64,000 nt of DNA from Pseudomonas marginalis. Its GTDB lineage: Bacteria > Pseudomonadota > Gammaproteobacteria > Pseudomonadales > Pseudomonadaceae. The notes beneath the pieces were generated by a model. That model was not told where the DNA came from. It made no database searches and saw nothing but the letters and a program-made list of their open reading frames with translations. The stretch is from the NCBI RefSeq assembly GCF_900105325.1, contig NZ_FNSU01000003.1, positions 4,415,501-4,479,500 of the forward strand. The letters run 5' to 3'. Below, piece by piece: positions 53,696 through 62,848 of the stretch; position 1 is the stretch's first letter; each line of letters begins with the position of its first letter. The position numbers were made by a program, and so were the translations under genes.

Positions 53696-54645
53696 TGGGT
53701 TGCCACCCCGAGGATCGTGCCCAGGGAAAATTTCTCACGGCGACTGTTGTACAAATCGCTGAAATTAAGCGCCTTGCCACCGGGCAATTGCAGACGGGTC
53801 AGGCACAGCGCCTGTTCGCCGCAAGCGACCAGCAGCCCCTCCTTGCTGGCACCGATGATTTCACCGGGTGTGCCTTTGCTGTCGGCCAAGGTCGCGGCCA
53901 ACACTTTCAAGGCCTCGCCATTGAGGGTGCTGTGGCAGATCGGCCACGGGTTGAAGGCACGCACCAGGCGTTCCAGCTCCACAGCCGGGCGGCTCCAGTC
54001 GATGCGGGCTTCGTCTTTGTTCAGCTTGTGGGCGTAGGTGGCCAGGCTGTCGTCCTGCACCTCACCTTGCAGGGTGCCAGCGGCGAGACCGGCAATGGCC
54101 TGGATCACGGCGGGCGGGCCCATCTCGGCGAGGCGGTCGTGCAGGCTGCCACCGGTGTCTGCGGCCGTGATCGGGGTGGTGACTTTGAGCAGCATCGGGC
54201 CGGTGTCCAAACCCGCCTCCATGCGCATCACCGTCACGCCGCTTTCGCTGTCGCCTGCCTCCACGGCACGTTGGATCGGCGCCGCACCGCGCCAGCGTGG
54301 CAGCAGTGAGGCGTGGCTGTTGATACAGCCCAGGCGTGGAATATCCAGCACGACCTGGGGCAGGATCAAACCGTAGGCCACCACCACCAGCAAGTCCGGT
54401 TGCAGCGCCGCCAGTTCAGCCTGGGCCTCGGCGTTGCGCAGGGTCGGCGGTTGCAGCACGGGGATGTTGTGCTCAAGCGCCAACTGCTTGACCGGGCTTG
54501 GCATCAGTTTTTGCCCGCGACCGGCCGGGCGATCCGGCTGGGTGTACACCGCGACGATGTCATAAGGGCTGGCAAGCAGGGCCTTGAGGTGTTCGGCGGC
54601 AAATTCAGGCGTGCCGGCAAAAACAATGCGCAATGGCTCGGTCAT
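53692..54645 (-). CDS. fmt: Methionyl-tRNA formyltransferase
   Basis: Fmt formylates initiator Met-tRNA using 10-formyl-tetrahydrofolate. The 317-residue protein has the formyltransferase core with NSHASLLPRWRGAAPIQRA and DTGPMLLKV, and a C-terminal OB-like domain. It follows def, whose product later removes the formyl group. Confidence 0.99.
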   Translation of the reverse strand: MTEPLRIVFAGTPEFAAEHLKALLASPYDIVAVYTQPDRPAGRGQKLMPSPVKQLALEHNIPVLQPPTLRNAEAQAELAALQPDLLVVVAYGLILPQVVLDIPRLGCINSHASLLPRWRGAAPIQRAVEAGDSESGVTVMRMEAGLDTGPMLLKVTTPITAADTGGSLHDRLAEMGPPAVIQAIAGLAAGTLQGEVQDDSLATYAHKLNKDEARIDWSRPAVELERLVRAFNPWPICHSTLNGEALKVLAATLADSKGTPGEIIGASKEGLLVACGEQALCLTRLQLPGGKALNFSDLYNSRREKFSLGTILGVATQ

Positions 54646-54677
54646 GGGAGGTCTCGGTTAAAAGCAGTCACAAAAGA

Positions 54678-54702
54678 AAAAGGCTTGCCGCAGCAAGCCT
54701 TT
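54678..54702 (-). terminator. Hairpin between def and fmt
   Basis: AAAGGCTTGC and GCAAGCCTTT form a stem around CGCA in the 69 bases between the two co-oriented genes. On the minus strand it is followed by TTTCTTTTG, so it could attenuate expression of fmt and rsmB relative to def. Confidence 0.65.
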
Positions 54703-54714
54703 GGAAGGAGGGCA

Positions 54715-55221
54715 TCAAGCTTGCTGGCGATGCTTTTTTTCCAGCTTCTTCTTGATCCGGTCGCGTTTGAGCGTGGACAGGTAATCGACAAACAGCTTGC
54801 CGTTGAGGTGGTCGCATTCGTGCTGGATGCACACGGCCAGCAGGCCTTCGGCAATCAGTTCGAACGGCTTGCCATCGCGGTCGAGGGCCTTGATCTTCAC
54901 GCGCAGCGGGCGCTCGACGTTCTCGTAGAACTCCGGTACCGAGAGGCAGCCTTCCTGGTATTCGCCCATCTCGTCGGTCAACGGTTCGAACTCGGGGTTG
55001 ATATACACCCGTGGTTCGCTGCGATCTTCCGACAGGTCCATGACCACGACGCGCAGATGCACGTTGACCTGGGTGGCGGCGAGGCCGATACCAGGCGCTT
55101 CATACATTGTTTCAAACATGTCATCGACCAGCTGACGAACCTTGTCGTCCACTACGGCCACCGGCTTGGCGATTGTGCGCAGGCGCGAGTCGGGGAATTC
55201 GAGGATGTTCAAAATAGCCAT
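54715..55221 (-). CDS. def: Peptide deformylase
   Basis: Def removes the N-formyl group from nascent proteins. The ATG at 55221 gives 168 residues starting MAILNILEFPDSRLRT. The three family motifs are present: GIGLAATQV, EGCLSVP (metal-binding Cys) and QHECDH (metal-binding His pair and catalytic Glu). Upstream in-frame codons to 55338 are not conserved-looking. Confidence 0.99.
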   Translation of the reverse strand: MAILNILEFPDSRLRTIAKPVAVVDDKVRQLVDDMFETMYEAPGIGLAATQVNVHLRVVVMDLSEDRSEPRVYINPEFEPLTDEMGEYQEGCLSVPEFYENVERPLRVKIKALDRDGKPFELIAEGLLAVCIQHECDHLNGKLFVDYLSTLKRDRIKKKLEKKHRQQA

Positions 55222-55340
55222 AAGCGTAATTGCTGCACATGTGAGGTAAAGGCAAATCGGCGGTGGGAATGGACCCATACGGCCGGTGTGAAACGCCCGA
55301 AAGCCGCGAAGGCCCTGGCATTTCACGCGAACGCACATAA

Positions 55341-55471
55341 TAAAGGAGATTCACCCCATGAGGAAATCGCTACTTATCCCCCCGTTTCGAGACTGCCCCT
55401 CGACCGTAATAAATAGCCTGCTAAATAAGTTACCAACAGAGTTATCCACAGCTTGTTCCGGTCAAGGATGA
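55341..55471 (+). pseudogene. Possible remnant of a deleted LysM-domain gene (start site only)
   Basis: A strong ribosome site AAAGGAG precedes ATG at 55358. The reading frame starts MRKSLL, like the start of an exported protein, but then lacks any hydrophobic core and stops at 55471 after 37 codons. As I recall, relatives have a LysM peptidoglycan-binding gene between def and dprA in this orientation; here only 254 bases separate them. It may be the relic of that gene after an internal deletion. The alternative is a genuine 37-residue leader before dprA. Confidence 0.45.
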
Positions 55472-55475
55472 TCAG

Positions 55476-56579
55476 ATGCTTTCGAAAAACTGCAATGAAA
55501 TTTCCCCTTCAGAACTGGAAGCCCGCCTACGCCTGCACAGGCTGCCGGAGGTAGGCCCGAAGCGCTTTCGGTTGTTGATCGAAGCGTTCGGCAGCGCTTC
55601 AAAGGCCATCGGCGCCCCGGCCAGCGCGTGGCGCTCCTTGGGGTTGTCACCCATCAGCGCCGATGCCCGCCGTAGCCATGAGATCCGCGACGGTGCCAGT
55701 CAGGCGTTGGCCTGGTTGGAACGTCCGGACCAGCATTTGCTGATGTGGGACCAACCTGAGTACCCGGCACTGCTCGCCCAGATAGATGACGCCCCGCCGC
55801 TTTTATTTGTCGCCGGCGACCCCGGGATCCTGGAAAAACCGCAACTGGCGATGGTCGGCAGCCGCCGTGCATCCCGCCCCGGCATGGACACGGCCGCTGC
55901 ATTTTCCCGCAGCCTGGCGAGCGCCGGTTTTGTCATCACCAGTGGCCTTGCGCTGGGTATCGACGGTGCGGCCCATCAAGCCGCTTTGGATGTGGGGGGG
56001 CATACAATCGGCGTACTCGGCACGGGCCTGGAAAATCTTTATCCACAGCGCCATCGACGGCTTGCGGCGGCGATGATTGCCCAAGGCAGCGCAGTGGTTT
56101 CCGAGTTTCCGCTGGACGCCGCGCCCCAGGCCGGTAACTTCCCCCGGCGCAACCGCATCATCAGCGGCCTGTCCCTGGGCGTGCTGGTGGTGGAGGCCAG
56201 CATGGCCAGCGGCTCGCTGATCACTGCCAAGCTCGCGGCCGAGCAAGGGCGCGAGGTGTATGCAATCCCGGGCTCCATCCATCATCCCGGGGCCAAGGGG
56301 TGTCACCAGTTGATCCGTGATGGTGCGATGCTGGTGGAAACCATTGAACACATCCTCGAAGGCTTGCGTGGTTGGCAGGCATTGTCGCGCCCGGCGCCGA
56401 TGCCTGTGATACATCCGTTGGTGGCGCTGTTGCACGCGGCGCCCCATACCAGCGAAGCCCTGGCGCTGGTCAGTGGGCGGCCGTTGGCCCAGGTGTTGGC
56501 GACCCTCACGGAGTTGGAACTTGAAGGCCTGGTGATCTGCGAAAGCGGGCGCTGGCTTGCGCGTGGCCAGCTTTTGTAG
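55476..56579 (+). CDS. dprA: DNA-processing protein DprA (Smf)
   Basis: DprA protects incoming single-stranded DNA and loads RecA during transformation. The 367-residue protein has a SAM-like N-terminal domain (LEARLRLHRLPEVGPKRFRLL), a Rossmann domain with MVGSRRASRPG and the GSLITAKLAAEQGREVYAIPGS block, and a C-terminal winged-helix domain. The N-terminal MLSKNCNEI before ISPSELEARL is less typical and abuts the suspected deletion. Confidence 0.96.
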   Translation: MLSKNCNEISPSELEARLRLHRLPEVGPKRFRLLIEAFGSASKAIGAPASAWRSLGLSPISADARRSHEIRDGASQALAWLERPDQHLLMWDQPEYPALLAQIDDAPPLLFVAGDPGILEKPQLAMVGSRRASRPGMDTAAAFSRSLASAGFVITSGLALGIDGAAHQAALDVGGHTIGVLGTGLENLYPQRHRRLAAAMIAQGSAVVSEFPLDAAPQAGNFPRRNRIISGLSLGVLVVEASMASGSLITAKLAAEQGREVYAIPGSIHHPGAKGCHQLIRDGAMLVETIEHILEGLRGWQALSRPAPMPVIHPLVALLHAAPHTSEALALVSGRPLAQVLATLTELELEGLVICESGRWLARGQLL

Positions 56580-56654
56580 CGGCCAGCTTTTTGGAACTAG
56601 GTTTTGTAAAGAAGATCGGTAAACTGCCCAGAGCTTTAGTCCGGAGAGTAAACA

Positions 56655-57212
56655 ATGGTCAACAGGTGGCGTGTGCTGGAAGCCGCACGAGAAATTCGCG
56701 CAGGTGCGGTGATTGCCTATCCAACCGAAGCGGTCTGGGGCCTGGGTTGCGATCCATGGAACGAAGAGGCGGTGGATCGGCTGCTGGCGATCAAGAACCG
56801 TTCGGTGGACAAGGGCCTGATCCTGGTGGCAGACAATATTCGCCAATTCGACTTTCTGTTCGAAGACTTCCCGGATACCTGGATCGAACGCATGGCCAGC
56901 ACCTGGCCCGGACCGAATACGTGGCTGGTGCCGCATCAGGATTTGTTGCCGGAATGGGTCACCGGTGTGCACGACACGGTGGCGCTACGGGTGAGCGATC
57001 ATCCGCTGGTACGGGACTTGTGCGCGCTGGTGGGACCGTTGATTTCCACCTCAGCCAACCCCCAGGGCCGCCCGGCGGCGCGCACGCGGATTCGTGTGGA
57101 GCAGTACTTTCGCGGGCAGGTGGATCTGGTTCTGGGTGGTGCCCTGGGTGGGCGCAAGAACCCGAGCCTGATTCGCGATTTGGCAACGGGTGAGGTGGTG
57201 CGGCCTTCCTGA
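56655..57212 (+). CDS. tsaC: Threonylcarbamoyl-AMP synthase (TsaC/YrdC)
   Basis: TsaC makes threonylcarbamoyl-AMP for the t6A37 modification of ANN-decoding tRNAs. The 185-residue product is the short TsaC form, with AGAVIAYPTEAVWGLGCDPW at the N-terminus and STSANPQGRPAA near the C-terminus. GGAGAG lies upstream of the ATG. It follows dprA, as in related genomes. Confidence 0.97.
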   Translation: MVNRWRVLEAAREIRAGAVIAYPTEAVWGLGCDPWNEEAVDRLLAIKNRSVDKGLILVADNIRQFDFLFEDFPDTWIERMASTWPGPNTWLVPHQDLLPEWVTGVHDTVALRVSDHPLVRDLCALVGPLISTSANPQGRPAARTRIRVEQYFRGQVDLVLGGALGGRKNPSLIRDLATGEVVRPS

Positions 57213-57270
57213 GACCGCGTCGCGCCTATCGGGGGCAAGTGGAATCGTTGCACCGCCCCCGAAGAGGCCC

Positions 57271-58248
57271 TCAAGGCAACAGAATGGTCGACCCAGTGGT
57301 ACGCCGCCCCGACAACTCCGTCTGTGCCTTCGCCGCGTCCGCCAGCGAATACCGCTGGTTGATATCAATGCGCACCTTGCCGCTCTTGATCATCGAAAAC
57401 AGATCATCCGCCATCACCTGCAAGTTCGCCGGATTGTTGGCGTAGGTCGCCAGGGTCGGCCGTGTCACGTGCAGCGAGCCTTTGGCCGCGAGTATCCCCA
57501 GGTTCACCCCATCCACCGCGCCCGACGCGTTGCCAAAGCTCACCACCAGGCCACGTGGCGCCACGCTGTCCAATGAGGTCAGCCAGGTGTCTTTGCCGAC
57601 GCCGTCGTAGACCACAGGCACCTTTTTGCCGTCGGTCAATTCCAGCACGCGCTGTGCGACATTTTCCTTGCTGTAGTCGATGGTTTCCCACGCGCCGAGA
57701 GATTTGGCCAGGGCGGCTTTTTCTGGCGAGCTCACGGTACCGATCAGCTTCACGCCCAGTGCCTTGGCCCATTGGCAGGCCAGGGAGCCCACGCCACCGG
57801 CGGCGGCGTGGAACAGGATGGTCTCGCCACCTTTGAGCTCATAGGTCTGGCGCAGCAGGTATTGCACGGTCAGGCCCTTGAGCATGGCGCCGGCGGCTTG
57901 TTCGAAGCTGATGTCGTCCGGCAGGTGTACCAGGTTGGCGGCAGGCAGCACGTGCAATTCGCTGTAGGCCCCGAGTGGGCCGCTGCCGTAGGCCACGCGG
58001 TCGCCGACTTTAAATTGCGTGACTTCGCTGCCCACCGCATCAACCACCCCGGCGCCTTCTGCGCCCAGCCCCGATGGCAGGGCCGGCGGCGCGTAAAGGC
58101 CACTGCGGAAATAGGTATCGATGAAATTCAGGCCAATCGCCTCGTTACGCACTCGAACCTGCTGCGGGCCCGGCTCTGCCGGTGTGTAGTCCACATATTC
58201 AAGTACGTCGGGGCCGCCATGGGCGCTGAACTGGATACGTTTGGCCAT
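57271..58248 (-). CDS. qor: Quinone oxidoreductase, NADPH-dependent (Qor family)
   Basis: The 325-residue protein is a zinc-independent medium-chain dehydrogenase. It has GLNFIDTYFRSGLY, GAEGAGVVDAVG and the nucleotide-binding HAAAGGVGSLACQWAKALG. The ATG at 58248 (MAKRIQFSAHGGPDVLEY) is chosen with a CAGGAG site upstream. It probably reduces quinones or other alkenals using NADPH. It is divergent from hemF. Confidence 0.95.
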   Translation of the reverse strand: MAKRIQFSAHGGPDVLEYVDYTPAEPGPQQVRVRNEAIGLNFIDTYFRSGLYAPPALPSGLGAEGAGVVDAVGSEVTQFKVGDRVAYGSGPLGAYSELHVLPAANLVHLPDDISFEQAAGAMLKGLTVQYLLRQTYELKGGETILFHAAAGGVGSLACQWAKALGVKLIGTVSSPEKAALAKSLGAWETIDYSKENVAQRVLELTDGKKVPVVYDGVGKDTWLTSLDSVAPRGLVVSFGNASGAVDGVNLGILAAKGSLHVTRPTLATYANNPANLQVMADDLFSMIKSGKVRIDINQRYSLADAAKAQTELSGRRTTGSTILLP

Positions 58249-58436
58249 CTGCACTTCTCCTGAGGTCGAATTCGCGTAGCCCCCTATCGGACTCCTAAGC
58301 TTGATCTTCGTCAACTGTGGCGCTCCTAAGTGCAGTGCTATGTGCAGTGCTATCTAAGCGCAGTGGTATCCTGTGCGCCCATTTGCCGCCGACGCCCTGT
58401 GGCTTCGCGTAGCTTTGCCCGATTCAAGGTGATGTC

Positions 58437-59369
58437 ATGACTACTCGCACCGAGGCTGTCAAAGCCTACCTGCTCGACCTGCAAGACCGCATTTGCAGCG
58501 CCCTGGAAACCTTCGAGACGGACACTCGCTTTATCGAAGACGCCTGGACCCGGCCTGCCGGCGGCGGCGGTCGCACCCGTGTGATCGAGAACGGCTCGGT
58601 CATCGAAAAGGGCGGCGTTAACTTTTCCCACGTGTTCGGCAGCGGCCTCCCACCGTCAGCCAGTGCGCATCGCCCCGAGCTGGCCGGTCGCGGGTTTGAA
58701 GCCCTGGGCGTGTCGCTGGTGATTCATCCGCACAACCCACACGTGCCGACGTCCCACGCCAACGTGCGTTTTTTCATCGCCGAAAAAGAAGGCGAAGAGC
58801 CGGTGTGGTGGTTCGGTGGCGGCTTCGACCTCACGCCCTACTACGGCAACGAAGAAGACTGCATTCACTGGCATCGCGTGGCCGAGCAGGCCTGCGCGCC
58901 GTTTGGCCCGGACGTTTACTCGCGCTACAAGGCCTGGTGCGATACCTACTTCCACATCAAGCACCGCAACGAGCCCCGTGGTATCGGCGGCCTGTTCTTC
59001 GACGACTTGAACGAGTGGGACTTCGACACCTGCTTCGCCTTCATCCGCGCCATCGGCGACGCCTACATCGACGCCTACCTGCCGATCGTGCAACGTCGCA
59101 AAGCCAGCGCGTATACCGAACAGCAACGCCAGTTTCAGGAATTCCGTCGCGGCCGCTACGTTGAATTCAACCTGGTCTACGACCGTGGCACCCTGTTCGG
59201 CCTGCAATCGGGCGGGCGTACCGAGTCGATCCTGATGTCGCTGCCGCCCCAGGTGCGCTGGAGCTACGACTGGAAAGCCGAGGCCGGCAGCGAAGAAGCA
59301 CGCCTAACCGACTACTTCCTGCAAGACCGCGATTGGCTGGGCATCGCCGCGCCTAAGGCGGCTGTTTGA
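58437..59369 (+). CDS. hemF: Oxygen-dependent coproporphyrinogen III oxidase
   Basis: HemF converts coproporphyrinogen III to protoporphyrinogen IX with oxygen. The 310-residue protein has the conserved segments GGVNFSHVFG, HPHNPHVPTSHANVRFF, WWFGGGFDLTPYY and KAWCDTYFHIKHRNEPRGIGGLFFDD. It overlaps aroE by one base. Confidence 0.99.
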   Translation: MTTRTEAVKAYLLDLQDRICSALETFETDTRFIEDAWTRPAGGGGRTRVIENGSVIEKGGVNFSHVFGSGLPPSASAHRPELAGRGFEALGVSLVIHPHNPHVPTSHANVRFFIAEKEGEEPVWWFGGGFDLTPYYGNEEDCIHWHRVAEQACAPFGPDVYSRYKAWCDTYFHIKHRNEPRGIGGLFFDDLNEWDFDTCFAFIRAIGDAYIDAYLPIVQRRKASAYTEQQRQFQEFRRGRYVEFNLVYDRGTLFGLQSGGRTESILMSLPPQVRWSYDWKAEAGSEEARLTDYFLQDRDWLGIAAPKAAV

Positions 59370-60190
59370 TGGATCGTTATGTGGTGTTCGGCAACCCCAT
59401 CGGCCACAGCAAGTCGCCGCTGATTCACCGTATGTTCGCCGAGCAGACTGGCGAACAACTGGACTACAGCACCTTGCTCGCGCCCCTGGAGGATTTCACC
59501 GGCTGTGCCCGTGAGTTTTTCCAACAGGGCCGAGGTGCCAACGTCACCGTGCCGTTCAAGGAAGACGCCTATCGCCTGGCCAACAGCCTCACCGAACGCG
59601 CCCAGCGCGCCGGGGCGGTGAACACCTTGAGCAAACTCGCTGACGGCACGTTGCTCGGCGACAACACCGACGGCGCCGGCCTGGTGCGTGACCTGGCGGT
59701 AAACGCCGGCTTGAATCTGCAAGGCAGACGCATCCTGTTGCTGGGCGCGGGTGGCGCGGTAAGGGGCGCGTTGGAGCCGTTGCTGGCTGAACGGCCCGCT
59801 TCGTTGATCATCGCCAACCGCACCGTGGAAAAAGCCGAATTGCTCGCCGAGCTGTTCGACGACCTGGGCCCGGTGTCCGCCAGTGGTTTCGACTGGCTGC
59901 GTGAGCCGGTGGACGTGATCATCAATGCCACGTCCGCCAGCCTGTCAGGCGATGTACCGCCGATTGCCGGCAGCCTGATCGAACCGGGCAAGACGTTTTG
60001 CTACGACATGATGTACGCCAAGGAACCGACTGCGTTCTGCCGTTGGGCCAGTGAGCAAGGCGCAGCCGTGGCGATGGATGGCCTGGGCATGTTGGTGGAG
60101 CAGGCGGCCGAAGCGTTCTTTCTGTGGCGTGGTGTTCGTCCGGATTCGGCGCCGGTGTTGGCTGAACTGCGCCGGCAGTTGGCGCAGTAA
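59369..60190 (+). CDS. aroE: Shikimate dehydrogenase (NADP+)
   Basis: AroE reduces 3-dehydroshikimate in aromatic amino-acid synthesis. The 273-residue protein starts MDRYVVFGNPIGHSKSPLIHRMF. It has the catalytic lysine region NVTVPFKEDAY and the NADP-binding GAGGAVRGALEPL, followed by NRT. The ATG at 59369 overlaps the hemF stop (TGATG). Its stop abuts that of the convergent SulP gene. Confidence 0.98.
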   Translation: MDRYVVFGNPIGHSKSPLIHRMFAEQTGEQLDYSTLLAPLEDFTGCAREFFQQGRGANVTVPFKEDAYRLANSLTERAQRAGAVNTLSKLADGTLLGDNTDGAGLVRDLAVNAGLNLQGRRILLLGAGGAVRGALEPLLAERPASLIIANRTVEKAELLAELFDDLGPVSASGFDWLREPVDVIINATSASLSGDVPPIAGSLIEPGKTFCYDMMYAKEPTAFCRWASEQGAAVAMDGLGMLVEQAAEAFFLWRGVRPDSAPVLAELRRQLAQ

Positions 60191-61759
60191 TCAATCTTCA
60201 AACTGGATGGGGCATTTATCGGCCCCCTCCAGTTTTTTCAACTCGTCCACCACCTGCGGCCTGGCGCGGCGCAATGTCAGGCTACGGCCCAGCCCGCTTA
60301 AACGACGCGCCTCCTGGTGCAGCATCTCCACCCCGGAATAGTCGATAAAGTTGATCTGCTGCGCCTCGATCACCACCCGTTCACCCTGCAAGCTTTGCAG
60401 GCGTACTTGCAGGTAATGGCTGGCGCCAAAGAAGATCGACCCACCGACGCGCAACACATCCTCTTCCCCATCACGCCATTGCTGTACCCGTGGCTGCGAC
60501 GTGCGCTTAAGGTAGAAAAACAACGACGCCAACACCCCCGCATAAATCGCCGTTTGCAACTCCAGCAACAAGGTGGCGACACAGGTCAGGCTCATCACTA
60601 CGAACTCTGCGCGGCTCACGCGGAACAACGCACGAATACCCCGACGATCCACCAGGCCCCAGGAAATCAGCAAGATGCTGGCGGCCATGCTCGGGATCGG
60701 AATATGTGCGATCAATACGGCGCCAAACAGCGCAAACAATGCCACCCATACTGCGGAAAACACCCCGGCCAACGGCGAACAGGCGCCCGACTCATAGCTG
60801 AGGCCGGAGCGGGTGAACGACCCTGCCGACAGATACCCGGAGAAAAATCCGCCAACGATATTGGATAAACCCTGGGCGCGAACTTCCTGGTTGGCATCGA
60901 GCAATTGTTGCGAACGGGCCGACAGCGAACGGGCAATCGACAGGCTGGTCACCAGCCCCAGCATGCCCACCGCAACGGCGCTGGGCAGCAGGCGCAGGAT
61001 CATGTCCGGATCCAGCGGCAGCGGGCTGAACGGTGGCAGCTTGCCGATAAACGAACTGACGAGCGCCACATGCCCGAACATCGCCGGCCATAGCCACGTT
61101 GCCAGGCTACCCAGGGTCAGTGCGATCAGTAGCGTTGGCCAGCGAGGCACAAGGTATTTGAGCAACGCGCCCACCAGCAAAGTACCGAGTCCAAGGGCGA
61201 GGGAGGCGTGGTCCCACTCGCCAGCGTGGTCGATCAGCGCCAGCAGGCTATTGATCGCTGTGGCCTGGCTCGGTAAATCCAGGCCAAGCAGATTGGGCAG
61301 CTGCCCGAGGGCGATCACCACGGCGGCACCGAGGGTGAAACCCAGCACCACCGAATGCGAGACGAAGTTCACCAGCGCGCCAAAACGCAGCATGCCCAGC
61401 AGCCACTGGAATACCCCGGCGAGGAATGTCAGCAACAGGATCAGGGTGATGTAGTCCTGAGACCCCGGCACGGCCAACGGGCTGACGCTGGCGTACAGCA
61501 CGATGGAAATCGCTGCCGTGGGGCCACAGATCAGGTGCCAGGATGAACCCCACAGGCAGGCGATCAGCACCGGGATGATGGCGGCATACAGACCGTACTC
61601 CGGTGGGAGACCGGCGATCAGCGCGTAGGCAATCGACTGGGGCAGCGCGAGCACGGCACCGCTGAGGCCGACCAGCGCGTCCCGGCCGACGCTGGCGCGG
61701 GTTTGACGCGGGAGCCAGCGGAGGAAGGGGAAGAGTGTATGGCGGTTGGGCCGGGGCAT
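60191..61759 (-). CDS. SulP-family anion transporter with C-terminal STAS domain
   Basis: The 522-residue protein has 10 or more hydrophobic helices starting near DALVGLSGAVLALPQSIAYALIAGL. The SulP-typical PPEYGLYAAIIPVLIACLWGSS and the QGLSNIVGGFFSGYLSAGSFTRS segment follow. The C-terminal STAS domain ends VVIEAQQINFIDYSGVEMLHQE. Family members carry sulfate, bicarbonate or other anions; the substrate here is not readable. Confidence 0.94.
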   Translation of the reverse strand: MPRPNRHTLFPFLRWLPRQTRASVGRDALVGLSGAVLALPQSIAYALIAGLPPEYGLYAAIIPVLIACLWGSSWHLICGPTAAISIVLYASVSPLAVPGSQDYITLILLLTFLAGVFQWLLGMLRFGALVNFVSHSVVLGFTLGAAVVIALGQLPNLLGLDLPSQATAINSLLALIDHAGEWDHASLALGLGTLLVGALLKYLVPRWPTLLIALTLGSLATWLWPAMFGHVALVSSFIGKLPPFSPLPLDPDMILRLLPSAVAVGMLGLVTSLSIARSLSARSQQLLDANQEVRAQGLSNIVGGFFSGYLSAGSFTRSGLSYESGACSPLAGVFSAVWVALFALFGAVLIAHIPIPSMAASILLISWGLVDRRGIRALFRVSRAEFVVMSLTCVATLLLELQTAIYAGVLASLFFYLKRTSQPRVQQWRDGEEDVLRVGGSIFFGASHYLQVRLQSLQGERVVIEAQQINFIDYSGVEMLHQEARRLSGLGRSLTLRRARPQVVDELKKLEGADKCPIQFED

Positions 61760-61811
61760 TTATAACTCGGCTGAAAAGGTTTGACTCAGGGTATCAGTAC
61801 ACGCTGGTCCT

Positions 61812-61902
61812 TGCGGGAGGGGGCTTGCTCCCGATATAGGTGGACCCGTCTAAATCTCTCTGACTGGCACTCCGCTATCGGAGCAAGCCCCCTCCCACAT
61901 TG
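61812..61902. repeat. Paired REP element (REPIN), copy 3
   Basis: The arms read GCGGGAGGGGGCTTGCTCCCGA and its inverted partner GGAGCAAGCCCCCTCCCAC. One arm has C for T at the second base of the core. It lies in the gap between the SulP gene and choX. Confidence 0.92.
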
Positions 61903-61917
61903 GAATAGCGCAAGGCC

Positions 61918-62832
61918 CTAGAGTTTGGCCTTTACTGCCGGCAACGCGTCCTTGCCATCCACGGTTTTCACACCGTCGAGCCATTTGTCCAATACAGCCG
62001 GGTTCGCCTTGATCCACGCCTTCGCCGCGTCGGCATTGCTGACCTTGTTGTTGGCCACCTCAGCCATGATGCTGTTCTCCATCTCCTGGGTGAAACTCAG
62101 GTTGGTCAACAGTTTGCCAACGTTAGGGCAGGCCTGCGCATACCCTTTGCGGGTCAAGGTATACACACTGCCGGTGTCACCGAAGTATTTCTCGCCGCCT
62201 TTGAGATAGTGCATTTTCAGTTGCACGTTCATCGGGTGCGGTGTCCAGCCGAGGAAGGTGACGAATTTCTGCTTCTTCACCGCCCGTGACACTTCCGCCA
62301 GCATTGCCTGCTCGCTGGACTCGATCAGCTTCCACTGGCCAAGGTCGAAGTCATTCTTCTTGATGATCTCCTGCAGCGAGATATTTGCCGGCGCGCCCGA
62401 GCCGATGCCGTAGATCTTCTTGTCGAACTTGTCGGCGAATTTGTTCAAGTCGGCAAAGTCATGCACCCCGGCATCCCACACATAATCCGGCACGGCGAGA
62501 GTGAACTCGGTGCCGTCGAGGTTCTTCGCCAACTGCACCACATCGCCGTTGGCCACGAACTTGTCGTAGAAGCCCTGCTGCGCCGGCATCCAGTTACCCA
62601 GGAACACATCCACCTGGCCGTCCTTGAGCCCGCCGAAGGTGATCGGCACCGCCAGGGTGTCGACCTTGGCCTTGTAGCCCATGCCGTTCAGCAGGAAACC
62701 GGTAATGGCGTTGGTGGCGGCAATGTCGCTCCAGCCTGGATCGGCCATCTTCACGGTCTCACAGCGGGTGTCCGCATACGCATTGGCACTACTTAGCACC
62801 AACATGCCCACTACTGCAGTTAACTTTTGCAT
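61918..62832 (-). CDS. choX: Choline ABC transporter substrate-binding protein
   Basis: The 304-residue periplasmic protein has a signal peptide ending near ANAYA-D (residue 20). The aromatic cage for choline is seen as W34, W81 and W196, with D36. These are the positions of W43, W90, W205 and D45 of Sinorhizobium ChoX minus nine. The fourth cage residue, Y119 there, falls on F110 here. It lies 16 bases after betC in the same direction and should feed choline to glycine-betaine synthesis; the permease genes are not downstream in this window. Confidence 0.93.
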   Translation of the reverse strand: MQKLTAVVGMLVLSSANAYADTRCETVKMADPGWSDIAATNAITGFLLNGMGYKAKVDTLAVPITFGGLKDGQVDVFLGNWMPAQQGFYDKFVANGDVVQLAKNLDGTEFTLAVPDYVWDAGVHDFADLNKFADKFDKKIYGIGSGAPANISLQEIIKKNDFDLGQWKLIESSEQAMLAEVSRAVKKQKFVTFLGWTPHPMNVQLKMHYLKGGEKYFGDTGSVYTLTRKGYAQACPNVGKLLTNLSFTQEMENSIMAEVANNKVSNADAAKAWIKANPAVLDKWLDGVKTVDGKDALPAVKAKL

Positions 62833-62848
62833 GGCCTTCCCTCTGTAT

